14,256 bases of DNA from JALZUE01 sp051251725. Its GTDB lineage: Bacteria; Pseudomonadota; Gammaproteobacteria; Enterobacterales; Alteromonadaceae. Below are positions 1 through 8,416 of the stretch, in pieces. The stretch covers positions 1 through 14,256 of the forward strand of contig JBPOFN010000069.1 in the NCBI GenBank assembly GCA_051251725.1, given 5' to 3'. The position numbers and the translations under genes are program-made. Positions within the stretch are counted from its first letter, which is position 1, and each line of letters starts with the position of its first letter. A model generated the notes under the pieces. That model worked only from the letters and a program-made list of their open reading frames with translations. It had not been told where the DNA came from and did no database searches.

Positions 1-801
1 GCGATCCCTGAAGAAGCTATTTTAGCGTTAGCGGATGTGAATGACGAATTTGCCCCTTTTGGTATTTCGGGCAAAGCGCAAATTTCAACCGATCCCCTAA
101 CGCAAGCGGTTCGACTAGGCCGTTTTGGTTGGAAAGCCGCCACCTCAAGTGTTAAACATCAAGTAGCAAGTGCGCTTAATACCGATATGGGGGTGATGAC
201 TTCATTACTACCAACACCTGATTGTGGGGCGGCGCAGCTTGAAAGTAATGAATGTGTTAATAACCAAGGCGCACTAAGTGATGAACACTTAAATAATTTA
301 AGCAAATACATCGCCTTATTAGGTGTGCGGGCGCAACGTAATTTAGATGACGAGCAAGTACAACAAGGCAAAGCGCTATTTACTACTATTGGCTGTGCAG
401 ATTGTCATACTCCAAGCTTTCAAACCAGTATTTATCACCCTTTTAGTGAATTAAGAGATCAAACTATCTATCCATACAGTGACTTATTATTACACGATAT
501 GGGAGAAGGATTGGCTGATAACCTAGGTGAAGGTAACGCGACCGGCGCTGAATGGCGGACAACGCCGTTATGGGGATTAGGATTATCGGCTTGTGTGACC
601 GGTGGTGTTGTTAATCCAAGTGGCGGTCAAGGCAATGAAGTTTGCGCACCTGTGCACAGCTACTTACATGACGGCCGAGCACGAACCATTGATGAAGCAA
701 TTCTTTGGCATGGCGGCGAATCAGCAAGTTCAACAAGCAACTACCAGGCGCTTACACAGTCAGAACAAAACGCTTTACTTAGCTTTCTAAATTCGCTTTA
801 G
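1..801 (+). CDS. Di-haem oxidoreductase, DUF1111 / 'thiol oxidoreductase' type (3' part, truncated by window edge)
   Basis: The reading frame is open from base 1, so this is the C-terminal ~266 residues of a longer protein; the family is usually around 450-500 residues. A c-type haem motif CADCH lies at bases 394-408. The C-terminal half has hallmarks of the DUF1111 di-haem family: a HDMGEGLAD block, WRTTPLWGLGL, and LHDGRARTIDEAILWHGGE, where the His is a plausible axial ligand. Two further Cys flank a Gly-rich loop (CVTGG...EVC). The family is related to bacterial cytochrome c peroxidases and is periplasmic; its substrate is poorly established, and it is often linked to iron acquisition beside imelysin-like proteins. 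The first haem site and the signal peptide would lie upstream of the window. It does not obviously belong to the sugar locus. Family call is firm; function is not. Confidence 0.85.
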   Translation, partial: AIPEEAILALADVNDEFAPFGISGKAQISTDPLTQAVRLGRFGWKAATSSVKHQVASALNTDMGVMTSLLPTPDCGAAQLESNECVNNQGALSDEHLNNLSKYIALLGVRAQRNLDDEQVQQGKALFTTIGCADCHTPSFQTSIYHPFSELRDQTIYPYSDLLLHDMGEGLADNLGEGNATGAEWRTTPLWGLGLSACVTGGVVNPSGGQGNEVCAPVHSYLHDGRARTIDEAILWHGGESASSTSNYQALTQSEQNALLSFLNSL

Positions 802-812
802 ATGCTAGCTGA

Positions 813-840
813 GAGCTTTAAGCAATCTGGCTTAAAGCTC
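813..840 (+). terminator. Hairpin after the di-haem oxidoreductase gene
   Basis: An 11-bp inverted repeat, GAGCTTTAAGC / GCTTAAAGCTC, with a 6-base loop starts 11 bases after the TAG stop. The stem can extend outward if a two-base GA bulge is allowed. The following sequence (CTTTAGTTT) is only moderately T-rich, so this is a likely but not textbook Rho-independent terminator. Confidence 0.6.
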
Positions 841-897
841 AGCCTTTAGTTTGCTCGCTGATTGTAATGAATTCTGTATGACTACATTAATTCTTAT

Positions 898-1149
898 TTA
901 ACTCTTACTCAGGATAGTTTTAATTTCAGACTTTAAGCGAATTAGCGCATCTAAATGCTGAGTTGGTGATTTTTTACCGCTATCTTCATCACGTCGAGAT
1001 TGAGAAAACTGTACTATTCTCGCTGCCATTTCAATTTTTTCAATTAAAGCAAAAGCGTCATCAGGTATTGGGTTAATCCATTGTGACGAAGCGTATAAAT
1101 CCTCAGTGCCTTGTTCAGATAAAGACTTAATTAGTTCAGCAGATTTCAT
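898..1149 (-). CDS. Small soluble hypothetical protein (83 aa)
   Basis: I do not recognise this protein. It is 83 residues, hydrophilic, with no signal peptide or membrane segment, and looks mostly helical, with a charged middle (SRRDEDSGKK) and a Lys-rich C-terminus. The ATG start is supported by a GAAGG Shine-Dalgarno-like sequence about six bases upstream. It lies on the opposite strand to the preceding cytochrome gene and downstream of the small membrane-protein gene at 1243-1632, about 93 bases away, so the two could share a transcript if the weak hairpin between them is read through. The good ribosome binding site argues that it is real. No function is proposed. Confidence 0.55.
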   Translation of the reverse strand: MKSAELIKSLSEQGTEDLYASSQWINPIPDDAFALIEKIEMAARIVQFSQSRRDEDSGKKSPTQHLDALIRLKSEIKTILSKS

Positions 1150-1192
1150 GGATTACCTTCGTTTATATGCCTTAGTTAAAAGGCAATGAAAT

Positions 1193-1231
1193 AGTTGGCT
1201 AAGATAAGCGACACAAGCATAAAAGCCAACT
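1193..1231 (-). terminator. Possible hairpin between the two small minus-strand genes
   Basis: An 8-bp inverted repeat AGTTGGCT / AGCCAACT encloses a 23-base loop just downstream of the membrane-protein gene. The long loop and weak T-run on the minus strand make termination uncertain; it could also be a structured leader of the 83-aa gene. Confidence 0.3.
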
Positions 1232-1242
1232 GTTATTTATTG

Positions 1243-1632
1243 TCATTTTTGAGTCTTATTTGCGTTTTTTAATTGGCATAAGAAAACGCCAGTGAAATAT
1301 ACACTTAGAATACCATGATATAAACCCATACCTGATCTTTCTAAATTAGTTGAGACAAAATCTGGCATGGCAGTAATCGCCAGCATAACAGCGAGAACAG
1401 CTGAAAAGAATAATATGATTTTATGAATTTCAGCGACATTAGTCGCTAGATAAAATAAAGCAATCAATGGAATGAAGCCAATTAAAAAAATTGCAGAGCT
1501 AGCTACATAGCTAAAAATAGTCAAAGATGCCGCAGCCAATAAAATACCTAAGCCGATGAGCCAAGTCGCACCGTCACCAAAAGCACTCGCTACATTATGA
1601 CCAACCTTAAAACGATGAAACTTAATCCCCAT
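1243..1632 (-). CDS. Small inner-membrane hypothetical protein (129 aa, about four TM segments)
   Basis: Unrecognised small integral membrane protein. Hydrophobic segments lie roughly at residues 23-42, 44-64, 71-89 and 103-120, giving four predicted transmembrane helices. A basic N-terminus (KFHRFK) and a Lys-rich C-terminus (KNANKTQK) both suggest cytoplasmic ends. There is no recognisable enzymatic motif. A GGAG sits about 11 bases before the ATG, a little far but usable. An extended -10 promoter element about 90 bases upstream supports expression. It lies outside the carbohydrate locus proper and may be unrelated to it. Confidence 0.6.
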   Translation of the reverse strand: MGIKFHRFKVGHNVASAFGDGATWLIGLGILLAAASLTIFSYVASSAIFLIGFIPLIALFYLATNVAEIHKIILFFSAVLAVMLAITAMPDFVSTNLERSGMGLYHGILSVYFTGVFLCQLKNANKTQK

Positions 1633-1720
1633 ATTATCTACAACTCCAATCGACGTTTATACTACCATAAAAAGTAATAACTGCTTATTTCGATAAAGCT
1701 AAACTACCTGAATAACTTTA

Positions 1721-1729
1721 ATTATAACA
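1721..1729 (-). promoter_or_regulatory. Extended -10 promoter element for the 129-aa membrane protein
   Basis: Read on the minus strand this is TGTTATAAT, a perfect TATAAT with the upstream TG of an extended -10. No good -35 lies at 17 bases, which extended -10 promoters tolerate. It would give a leader of about 80 bases for the gene starting at 1632. Apart from this element and the terminator at 1861-1880, the 288-base gap 1633-1920 shows nothing I can name. Confidence 0.45.
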
Positions 1730-1860
1730 GAGCTAAAATACAACAATTTCAGACCGGTAGCTTAAAAATATGAACAGCGTGATAAGTAAAAAGGAATAAG
1801 GTTAGATATTTAATTTAACTGGAAATTTAAGAGACAGTGCTAATAAATAGCCAATAAAAA

Positions 1861-1880
1861 AGGACAACCTAAGTTGTCCT
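1861..1880 (-). terminator. Rho-independent terminator of the GH2/GH16 minus-strand genes
   Basis: A perfect 8-bp stem AGGACAAC / GTTGTCCT with a four-base CTAA loop sits 40 bases past the stop of the downstream GH2 gene. On the minus strand the stem is followed by a run of Ts (TTTTTATTGG), the classic arrangement. It closes the leftward transcript of the sugar locus. Confidence 0.8.
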
Positions 1881-1920
1881 TTACATTAATCACTTCTAAT
1901 TAGCTAAGTGAATAATTAAC

Positions 1921-4572
1921 TTAGTGCTTAGTCGCTTTGATAACAACTTTATTACTGATCACATTTCCCGATTTCGCAACAACAGTAATATCGCCTTGAC
2001 CGGTCGCTTGAATAATCATTAACGCTCGACCTTTTGCGGTGGTTAAAGCTGTTGCTTGAAAGTCTTGCACATTGCTAGGTGAGCCATTATCAACTCCCAT
2101 TACATGCGCCGGACCAGTTACTTCAAAACTAACCGAGTGATCTTCAAAAGTAATAGCTCGGCCTAACTTATCCGTTAATTGCAATTCAATATGAGCTGCA
2201 TGATGATAGTTATTGCTTAAGCTGCTTTTATCAACTGATAAGTTAATACCGGCAAAACTTGTTGCGGTTGTTAACTCATCTTGAGCTGTACAATCGCCCT
2301 GACCTTTGGCGATTAATTCACCTTGGCTAAATGGCACCGCCCATTTTAAAATATGATCCGGCGCATCATCGAGCTTTTTAACGCCTTGCGATTTACCATT
2401 TAAAAACAGCTCAACTGCTTTACAATTTGAATATACTTCAACGGCAATCATTTGCTCTGGCTGATATTGCCAATGTTTATTTACATCGTGCCAATACCAC
2501 ACGTAACGCTGCCAAGCACCCGGTTTTTTCTCAACAACTTTATTGTCGCTCGTTAATTTATATAACGACTTTTCAAGCGTTTGTGTCGCTAAATAAACAT
2601 GCGGTTGATCATGCCATAAGGTTTTCATCATATGAAATGAAGGTTTATCAAATCCCGCTAAATCTAACATACCACTGGCAGTCGCTTTAACCGGCCATTT
2701 GTTATGACTTTCGCCCATGTAGTCGATACCGGTCCACAAGAAGGTACCTGCGATAAAATCACGCTCTTCAATGGCTTTCCACTCGTGCCATTGCACGACG
2801 TTTTCAGTCCCCATGATCATTTTGTCTGGAAATAATTCATGCCCATAATCGTAGATAACGCGGCGATAGCTATAACCAATAATGTCTAACGCATCGGTAT
2901 AACCCGTAATATGGCTCACTGATGGTAAAATTAAATTGGCGGTTACTGGGCGGGTAGTGTCTAGCTCTTTAACCCAAGTGGATAATTTTTTCGCGGTTTT
3001 GGCTAGGACATAACCTTGCTCTTCACTGGTATGAAAACGCTGGTTAATTTCTTCTGGGGTAATAAACGGTGGGTTAAAAAAATAATTACCATTAGCGTTC
3101 ATATCAAAATAACCGGTCGCTTTTGCGTAACGCGGATAAGTCCATTCAATTTCATTGCCGATACTCCACATGATAACTGACGGATGATTACGATCACGTT
3201 TCACTGATTTTTTTAAGTCTTGTTCACCATTTTCTTGAAAGTGTTCTGTGTAACCTCGGCTAATATAATCGTCATGACGTTCTTGCTGATTTAAACGTTT
3301 ATCTTTTGGATTGTCGTATTCATCAAAGATTTCAGCTTGTACTAATAAACCCAATTCATCACATAAATGCATAAATGCTGCTGATGCTGGATTATGGGCC
3401 GTACGTATAGCATTAACGCCAGCGTCTTTTAATTTTTCTAAACGTCTGCGCCAAACATCATCAGGTACTGCAGCGCCAACAAGGCCTGCGTCATGATGTA
3501 AGTTAACACCTTTAATTTTAAGCGACTTACCGTTTAAGAAAAAACCTTTATTGTTATCGAATTTAATCGTGCGAAAGCCAAACGGTGTTACGTACTGATC
3601 AATAACTTTTCCATTTAAGCGAATATCAGTAACCGCTTTATATAAGGTTGGCGAATCAATATCCCAACGTTTAGGCGCAAGTACCGTTAAATTTTGTATT
3701 ACGGTATTGGTTTTTGCCGCATTAGCTTCACTGTTACTTTTAGCGGTTGCGACTACTTGGCCGGTGTTATCAATAATTTGGCTGGTAACTTCAATTGCTT
3801 CATCTGATTGGCTAGCATTGTTAATTTCAATTGCTAATGACACAGACGCTTGTTGCTCTGTGATCTCAGGCGTGGTGACATAAGTGCCCCAGACCGGAAT
3901 ATGAATATCTGAAGTTGAAATTAATTTCACATCACGATAAATGCCCGAACCTGTATACCAGCGGCTATCGATGTAGCGCGAACGGTCAACTTTAACCGCG
4001 ATAACATTTTCTTGCCCGATCGGTTTTAAATATTTGCTTAAATCATAATAAAACGGTGAATAACCATAATATTGATGGCCTATTTGTTCACCATTAATCC
4101 AAACCGTGGCATGGTTATAAATGCCATCAAACAATAAAACATGTTTGTTTTTACCGTTATCTGGGGTCTTAAAATGTTTGCGATACCAACCTAACCCCGC
4201 AGGTAAATACCCCGTAGCGCCGTCAGATTTTTCTTGGGTAAAAGCATGTTCAACACTCCAATCATGGGGCAAATTTAACGAACGCCAGCTTGCATCGTTA
4301 ACTTCTGGTGCTTGAAATGCTTGGTCGTCATTTAACTTAAATAACCAGCCTTGGTTAAAATCCGCTTCAATACGGACAAGTGAGTTACCATTATTGAGCG
4401 CTACCGAGGCTTGCTTGCTTGCGGTTGCTTGTTCATCTAACTGTTCGGTTGGCTGGTTAGTCGAATTTTCACTGCACGCAACCAGCGATAGTGCTAACAG
4501 CAAAGTAGTGAGCAGCTGGCTGGCTAAGATTTTCTTCGCCAGCGATACTTTTTTTATTAATTGTGTCATCAT
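1921..4572 (-). CDS. GH2 beta-galactosidase, lipoprotein (883 aa)
   Basis: Glycoside hydrolase family 2 enzyme, predicted to cleave terminal beta-linked galactose from galactan oligosaccharides. The N-terminus is a lipoprotein signal with lipobox LVAC (Cys33) followed by Ser, compatible with outer-membrane sorting, then a Ser/Thr/Gln-rich linker. A jelly-roll sugar-binding domain (about 70-220), an Ig-like domain (about 225-335) and the TIM barrel (about 340-655) follow. The acid/base is Glu474 in SIGNE and the nucleophile Glu590 in MGTEN. The C-terminus (about 690-880) holds two beta-sandwich modules typical of large GH2 enzymes (DUF4982-like, then a second Ig-like one). Two adjacent ATGs make the start ambiguous by one codon, and no strong Shine-Dalgarno is visible. 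It lies 43 bases downstream of the GH16 lipoprotein gene, probably in one operon, and is a paralogue of the GH2 at 5741-8311. Another beta-glycoside specificity cannot be excluded. Confidence 0.88.
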   Translation of the reverse strand: MMTQLIKKVSLAKKILASQLLTTLLLALSLVACSENSTNQPTEQLDEQATASKQASVALNNGNSLVRIEADFNQGWLFKLNDDQAFQAPEVNDASWRSLNLPHDWSVEHAFTQEKSDGATGYLPAGLGWYRKHFKTPDNGKNKHVLLFDGIYNHATVWINGEQIGHQYYGYSPFYYDLSKYLKPIGQENVIAVKVDRSRYIDSRWYTGSGIYRDVKLISTSDIHIPVWGTYVTTPEITEQQASVSLAIEINNASQSDEAIEVTSQIIDNTGQVVATAKSNSEANAAKTNTVIQNLTVLAPKRWDIDSPTLYKAVTDIRLNGKVIDQYVTPFGFRTIKFDNNKGFFLNGKSLKIKGVNLHHDAGLVGAAVPDDVWRRRLEKLKDAGVNAIRTAHNPASAAFMHLCDELGLLVQAEIFDEYDNPKDKRLNQQERHDDYISRGYTEHFQENGEQDLKKSVKRDRNHPSVIMWSIGNEIEWTYPRYAKATGYFDMNANGNYFFNPPFITPEEINQRFHTSEEQGYVLAKTAKKLSTWVKELDTTRPVTANLILPSVSHITGYTDALDIIGYSYRRVIYDYGHELFPDKMIMGTENVVQWHEWKAIEERDFIAGTFLWTGIDYMGESHNKWPVKATASGMLDLAGFDKPSFHMMKTLWHDQPHVYLATQTLEKSLYKLTSDNKVVEKKPGAWQRYVWYWHDVNKHWQYQPEQMIAVEVYSNCKAVELFLNGKSQGVKKLDDAPDHILKWAVPFSQGELIAKGQGDCTAQDELTTATSFAGINLSVDKSSLSNNYHHAAHIELQLTDKLGRAITFEDHSVSFEVTGPAHVMGVDNGSPSNVQDFQATALTTAKGRALMIIQATGQGDITVVAKSGNVISNKVVIKATKH

Positions 4573-4615
4573 TTATTAATTCGTTATTATAATTTTATGA
4601 GTGTAAGCGGATTAA

Positions 4616-5563
4616 TTATTTTTCTACCGGTTTGTAGGTTCTAATCCAATCGATATACATTTTGTTCATAGCGGCGTTATTCAGCTGGGCTTCAGTCGGC
4701 GTAATACCTTTAACCGCGCGCCAAACGTGATCTTCCATATCGAAAATAAGTCGCATAGCACGATCCATATATTTTCCTTCCGGATCATTTAATTTATCGT
4801 CAACAGAAAGTACCCGTACTTTATTACCGTCTAAATAAAATTCCATATAAGTAGGCGACTGCCAATAAAAGCCAAAGCGATGGTAATCATCATAGAACAC
4901 ATCTTTGTTGGCGGTTTCATGGAAACCTTGCTTGTGACCATAATCACCTAACATATGATTTGAAACCGGATCGCGCTTAAAAATATGGTAATTTGACGAC
5001 ATATGGCTGGCATTTTTTTTACTATCGCCGTAAGTTTCAGTGACATCAATTTCATTTCTATCATCGTCACTTAACATCCAGAAGTTATTAGCTAAAGCGA
5101 GTTTTGATATTTTCAAACTGGCTTCAACATAAACAGGATAAGTAATGGTTTCTTTCGCGGTAACAAAGCCAGTAAAAACTGTTTTCTTTGAATTGAACTT
5201 ACCGTAGTTTTTAACTTTGCCTTGTTTTTCTGGCGGTACTGGCGCAGCAGACAAAACTAATTTACCGTCGATCACATCACTATGTTCAGCATTAAAATAA
5301 GTAGCACCTGGTCCTAACCAACCGCGCATATGGTTGTCATGCCATTTAGTAAAGAATGCCGAGTTTTTACCTGAATAGGCGAAACTATCACTATTTTGCT
5401 CTTTTAATTGCCATTCACCTTTTGCTAGCACAGCGGCAGGTAAAGCAATGGCTTGCCAATCATTTACTTGGTTTTCATTGCTTGCCTGCTCGTTATTATT
5501 TGTCGCCGCACAAGCCACAATCAATGAGCTTGAAAGTAACGTTACTATTTTATAATTAACCAT
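4616..5563 (-). CDS. GH16 endo-beta-galactanase lipoprotein (agarase/porphyranase type, 315 aa)
   Basis: Family 16 hydrolase predicted to cut internal beta-1,4 links of agar or porphyran with retention. The catalytic signature EIDVTE gives Glu171 (nucleophile), Asp173 and Glu176 (acid/base). The C-terminal block LIFDMEDHVW ... IDWIRTYKP resembles GH16 agarases rather than laminarinases. The N-terminus is a short lipoprotein signal with lipobox IVAC (Cys18) and a following Asn/Glu/Gln-rich linker, so it is probably anchored at the cell surface or in the periplasm. I chose the ATG ending at 5563 over the in-frame GTG seven codons upstream, because AGGGG lies eight bases before the ATG and the signal peptide then begins normally. 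No carbohydrate-binding module is present. The GH2 lipoprotein gene follows 43 bases downstream. Agarase versus porphyranase cannot be settled by eye. Confidence 0.85.
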   Translation of the reverse strand: MVNYKIVTLLSSSLIVACAATNNNEQASNENQVNDWQAIALPAAVLAKGEWQLKEQNSDSFAYSGKNSAFFTKWHDNHMRGWLGPGATYFNAEHSDVIDGKLVLSAAPVPPEKQGKVKNYGKFNSKKTVFTGFVTAKETITYPVYVEASLKISKLALANNFWMLSDDDRNEIDVTETYGDSKKNASHMSSNYHIFKRDPVSNHMLGDYGHKQGFHETANKDVFYDDYHRFGFYWQSPTYMEFYLDGNKVRVLSVDDKLNDPEGKYMDRAMRLIFDMEDHVWRAVKGITPTEAQLNNAAMNKMYIDWIRTYKPVEK

Positions 5564-5571
5564 TTTTATCG

Positions 5572-5576
5572 CCCCT
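5572..5576 (-). promoter_or_regulatory. Ribosome binding site that fixes the GH16 lipoprotein start
   Basis: AGGGG on the minus strand lies eight bases upstream of the ATG ending at 5563. It falls inside the seven-codon extension that would follow from the upstream GTG (5582-5584), so the shorter start is preferred. Confidence 0.6.
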
Positions 5577-5592
5577 AATTTCACTATTGAAA

Positions 5593-5649
5593 GACATTAA
5601 TCAAATACAAACTTGGTTAACAATATACAGTAAACGATAGTGACATTAA
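5593..5649. repeat. Two copies of GACATTAA upstream of the GH16 lipoprotein gene
   Basis: The 8-mer GACATTAA occurs at 5593-5600 and 5642-5649, 49 bases apart, in the 123-base gap between the GH16 start and the hairpin of the preceding GH2 gene. On the coding strand it reads TTAATGTC, which shares AATGTC with one copy of the direct repeat beside the AraC gene. It could be a regulator half-site, but short AT-rich repeats arise easily by chance here. Confidence 0.2.
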
Positions 5650-5686
5650 ACTATTTATCGACACAAAAATAATAGATTGAAAACAT

Positions 5687-5711
5687 AAAACCCCAGACAA
5701 GCTGAGGTTTT
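5687..5711 (-). terminator. Hairpin terminator after the exported GH2 gene
   Basis: AAAACCCCAG / CTGAGGTTTT pairs over ten positions with one C-A mismatch around a five-base loop, 29 bases past the GH2 stop. T-runs follow on both strands, so it may act in both directions. It suggests that the exported GH2 is largely separated in transcription from the downstream GH16-GH2 pair. Confidence 0.65.
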
Positions 5712-5740
5712 ATTAGATAACGATTAATCGCGTTTAGCTA

Positions 5741-8311
5741 TTATTTGGCATTAATAACCGTTTTAGCAATCACCTTGTTACCTGCGGTAGCCGTTACCGT
5801 TATTTGCCCTGTTTGACCGGTTGAGCGAATTAACACTGCTGACTTACCTTTATAACTATTTACTTGATCAGCCAGTACATCTTGAATACTCATTTCCCAG
5901 CCATTATCAACCACTACGCGTTCAGCAGGTCCAGTCACTTTAAATTCAACTTTAGCGTCACTATCAACCAGTAAGTTGCCAGCCGCGTCTAATAACTGTG
6001 CGTGTACATAAGTAGTATCGTAACTGTCAGCGTTAATTTGTGTTACTTCACTGGTTAATGAAATACTCGCTAATTCGCCATGGGTACTAATAATATCTTC
6101 AGAGACTGCGACACCTTGGTTATAACCGACAACTTTTAACTCGCCCGCTTGATAAGGGACTAACCATTTAACAACACGGTCTTCAAAATCAGTTAATTGT
6201 TGACGGCCAAATGACTTACCGTTAATAAATAATTCGACTGAATCGGTATTAGTGTAACTTTGTACTACAACCTGTTCGCCAGCTTGATATTTCCAAATTT
6301 CATTAATGTCATACCATTCCCAGCGGCGTAGTTCTTTCCAAATATAGCTAGGTGCTTCACGTTTTTCCCAGCTCCAGCCTAACTCTTTTGAATACGAAAA
6401 TTCAGATTTTTCCGCGGCTGTGGTACCAACATAAGTTTTAGGTGCTTCGCCCCAAAGGGTTTCAAAAAAGTGACCACGCGCAGTTTTATTACCGATAAAG
6501 TCAAATAATGAAATTTCTAAGCCCATTCTCGGCATTGGCCCTGCTTCACCTTTATAAGCAAAACCGGTCCAGATAAAAATCCCAGAGACATAATCTTTGT
6601 CTTTAACATCACGCCATTCACGCCACGCGCCCCAGTTTTCTGAGCCATAGATCACTTTATCAGGATACATTTTATGCGCGGCTTCATATGACGGCGCACG
6701 GTAGTTAAAACCAACAATATCAAGTGCGTCGGTATAACCAGAAGTAAAACCGACTGATGGATGCACTAAACCTGCAGTAACCGGGCGTGAAGTATCAATT
6801 TCTTTGACATATTTAGCCAACGTATTAGCAATAATAGGCAAGTTATCTACGCTATCAGGATTTAACTCTTTTAGTTTTTGTTGGATTGGCTCTGGAGTAA
6901 AGTCTGGCGCATTACTAAAATAAGTATCGCCTTTATTTTTAAAAATGGCAGATTTCGCATAATATGGGTAAGTCCATTCTACTTCGTTACCAATACTCCA
7001 CATGATCACTGATGGATGATTAAAATCACGGCGGATCAAATCTTTAAGATCGCGCTCAGCCCATTCATTAAAATGAATATTATATGAAACTGACGATTCC
7101 GCTGTTGCAGCGTTATCACCTAAATAAACTTTACTTTTTTTCTTATCACGATCCCAGTCATCAAATGCTTCTGAATTGACTAAAAAACCTAACTCATCAG
7201 CAAGTGCCATTAATTCTGGTGAATGAGGGTTATGCGATAAACGTAACGCATTTACGCCAATACTTTTTAACCGTAACAAGCGTGAACGCCAAACTGATTT
7301 AGGAACCGCAGCGCCGACAGCACCAGCATCATGATGGATATTTACGCCTTTAATTTTAGTATTTTTACCGTTTAAGAAGAAGCCTTTATGACTGTCAAAC
7401 TTAATACTGCGAATGCCAAAAGTGGTGCTATCTGTTTCTATTTTATCGCCATCAACATAGACAGTGACTTTAGCGGTATATAGCGTTGGACTAGTCAATG
7501 ACCATAATTGCGGATCAGATAATTCAAGTACCTGTACTAGCGTATTTTGATGCTGCAGATCAAAAGATGTTTTTTCTTGTGCAACTTCTTTACCTGACGC
7601 ATCAAAAATTTCTATTTTAAGCTTTGCATCTTCACCTTGGTATTTTTTCGCTAACACCTCAGTTTTAACGCTAATAGTTGCTTGCTCAGCAGTAACTTCA
7701 GGTGTAGTAACTTGAATGCCCCACTGCGGAACATATACGGCTTCAGCTTTCACTAAGCGTACATTTCGGTAAATACCTGAACCCGTATACCAGCGAGAAT
7801 CAGCATACGTAGTTCTATCAACTTTTACCGCAACTAAGTTTTCACTGCCGTCAAAATGTAAATAAGGGGTTAAATCCGTTTGAAAACTGGCATAACCATA
7901 AGGTCTGCCGCCAACATAATGACCGTTGATCCAAACCGCGGAATTATTATAAATCCCGTCAAACTCGAGCCAGATTTGTTTGTTGATATCCGCTTTATCT
8001 AAGATAAAGTTTTTACGATACCAACCAATTCCTCCCATTTTAAAACCGGTAGATGCTGCTGCATCTTTATCATATGGTAGTGCTACCGCCCAATCATGCG
8101 GTAAACGTACCGCTTGCCAGTGAGTATCATCAAAACTTTCTTTACTTAGCGCTTGATGCGCTGCTTGTTGTTTTTCAAGCGTGAATTTCCAATCAAAATT
8201 GAAGTCTTCTACGTTTTTTGCAGTAACCATGCTACTAACTAAAATTAGCGCAAGGCTGCTAAATTTCTTCAGTGGGTTAGTAAATATACGATTTTTGCAT
8301 ATCTTCGTCAT
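5741..8311 (-). CDS. GH2 beta-galactosidase, exported by a type I signal peptide (856 aa)
   Basis: Second family 2 hydrolase of the locus, predicted to remove beta-galactosyl residues from galactan fragments in the periplasm or outside. A basic, hydrophobic N-terminus ending ...SSMVTA (about residue 31) is a type I signal peptide with no lipobox Cys, unlike its paralogue. Sugar-binding jelly roll about 36-190, Ig-like domain about 195-305, TIM barrel about 310-625. Acid/base Glu443 in SIGNE, nucleophile Glu558 in YGSEN; the C-terminal beta-sandwich modules run from about 665 to 855. It shares long blocks with the GH2 at 1921-4572 (SVIMWSIGNE, GVN(I/L)HHDAG, GAAVP), so the pair arose by duplication. 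They differ around the barrel exit loop, here KGEAGPMPRMGLE, which may alter specificity. The start has AGG six bases upstream. It has its own promoter-like element and terminator. Confidence 0.88.
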   Translation of the reverse strand: MTKICKNRIFTNPLKKFSSLALILVSSMVTAKNVEDFNFDWKFTLEKQQAAHQALSKESFDDTHWQAVRLPHDWAVALPYDKDAAASTGFKMGGIGWYRKNFILDKADINKQIWLEFDGIYNNSAVWINGHYVGGRPYGYASFQTDLTPYLHFDGSENLVAVKVDRTTYADSRWYTGSGIYRNVRLVKAEAVYVPQWGIQVTTPEVTAEQATISVKTEVLAKKYQGEDAKLKIEIFDASGKEVAQEKTSFDLQHQNTLVQVLELSDPQLWSLTSPTLYTAKVTVYVDGDKIETDSTTFGIRSIKFDSHKGFFLNGKNTKIKGVNIHHDAGAVGAAVPKSVWRSRLLRLKSIGVNALRLSHNPHSPELMALADELGFLVNSEAFDDWDRDKKKSKVYLGDNAATAESSVSYNIHFNEWAERDLKDLIRRDFNHPSVIMWSIGNEVEWTYPYYAKSAIFKNKGDTYFSNAPDFTPEPIQQKLKELNPDSVDNLPIIANTLAKYVKEIDTSRPVTAGLVHPSVGFTSGYTDALDIVGFNYRAPSYEAAHKMYPDKVIYGSENWGAWREWRDVKDKDYVSGIFIWTGFAYKGEAGPMPRMGLEISLFDFIGNKTARGHFFETLWGEAPKTYVGTTAAEKSEFSYSKELGWSWEKREAPSYIWKELRRWEWYDINEIWKYQAGEQVVVQSYTNTDSVELFINGKSFGRQQLTDFEDRVVKWLVPYQAGELKVVGYNQGVAVSEDIISTHGELASISLTSEVTQINADSYDTTYVHAQLLDAAGNLLVDSDAKVEFKVTGPAERVVVDNGWEMSIQDVLADQVNSYKGKSAVLIRSTGQTGQITVTATAGNKVIAKTVINAK

Positions 8312-8380
8312 AATAAACCTTTTGTTATTTATTGGTTGGTTTGTCTGGTTCGTTTGTTTTTTTGAAATTAACGTTTTTCT

Positions 8381-8389
8381 TTTATATCA
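8381..8389 (-). promoter_or_regulatory. Extended -10 promoter element upstream of the exported GH2 gene
   Basis: The minus strand reads TGATATAAA, an extended -10 (TG, one base, TATAAA). Transcription would start about 65-70 bases before the GH2 ATG. The leader is unusually rich in A and C (AAACGAACCAGACAAACC), so it is unlikely to be strongly structured. No convincing -35 is visible. Confidence 0.4.
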
Positions 8390-8416
8390 GGCTAGTTTTA
8401 ATTTTTACTCAGCAGC

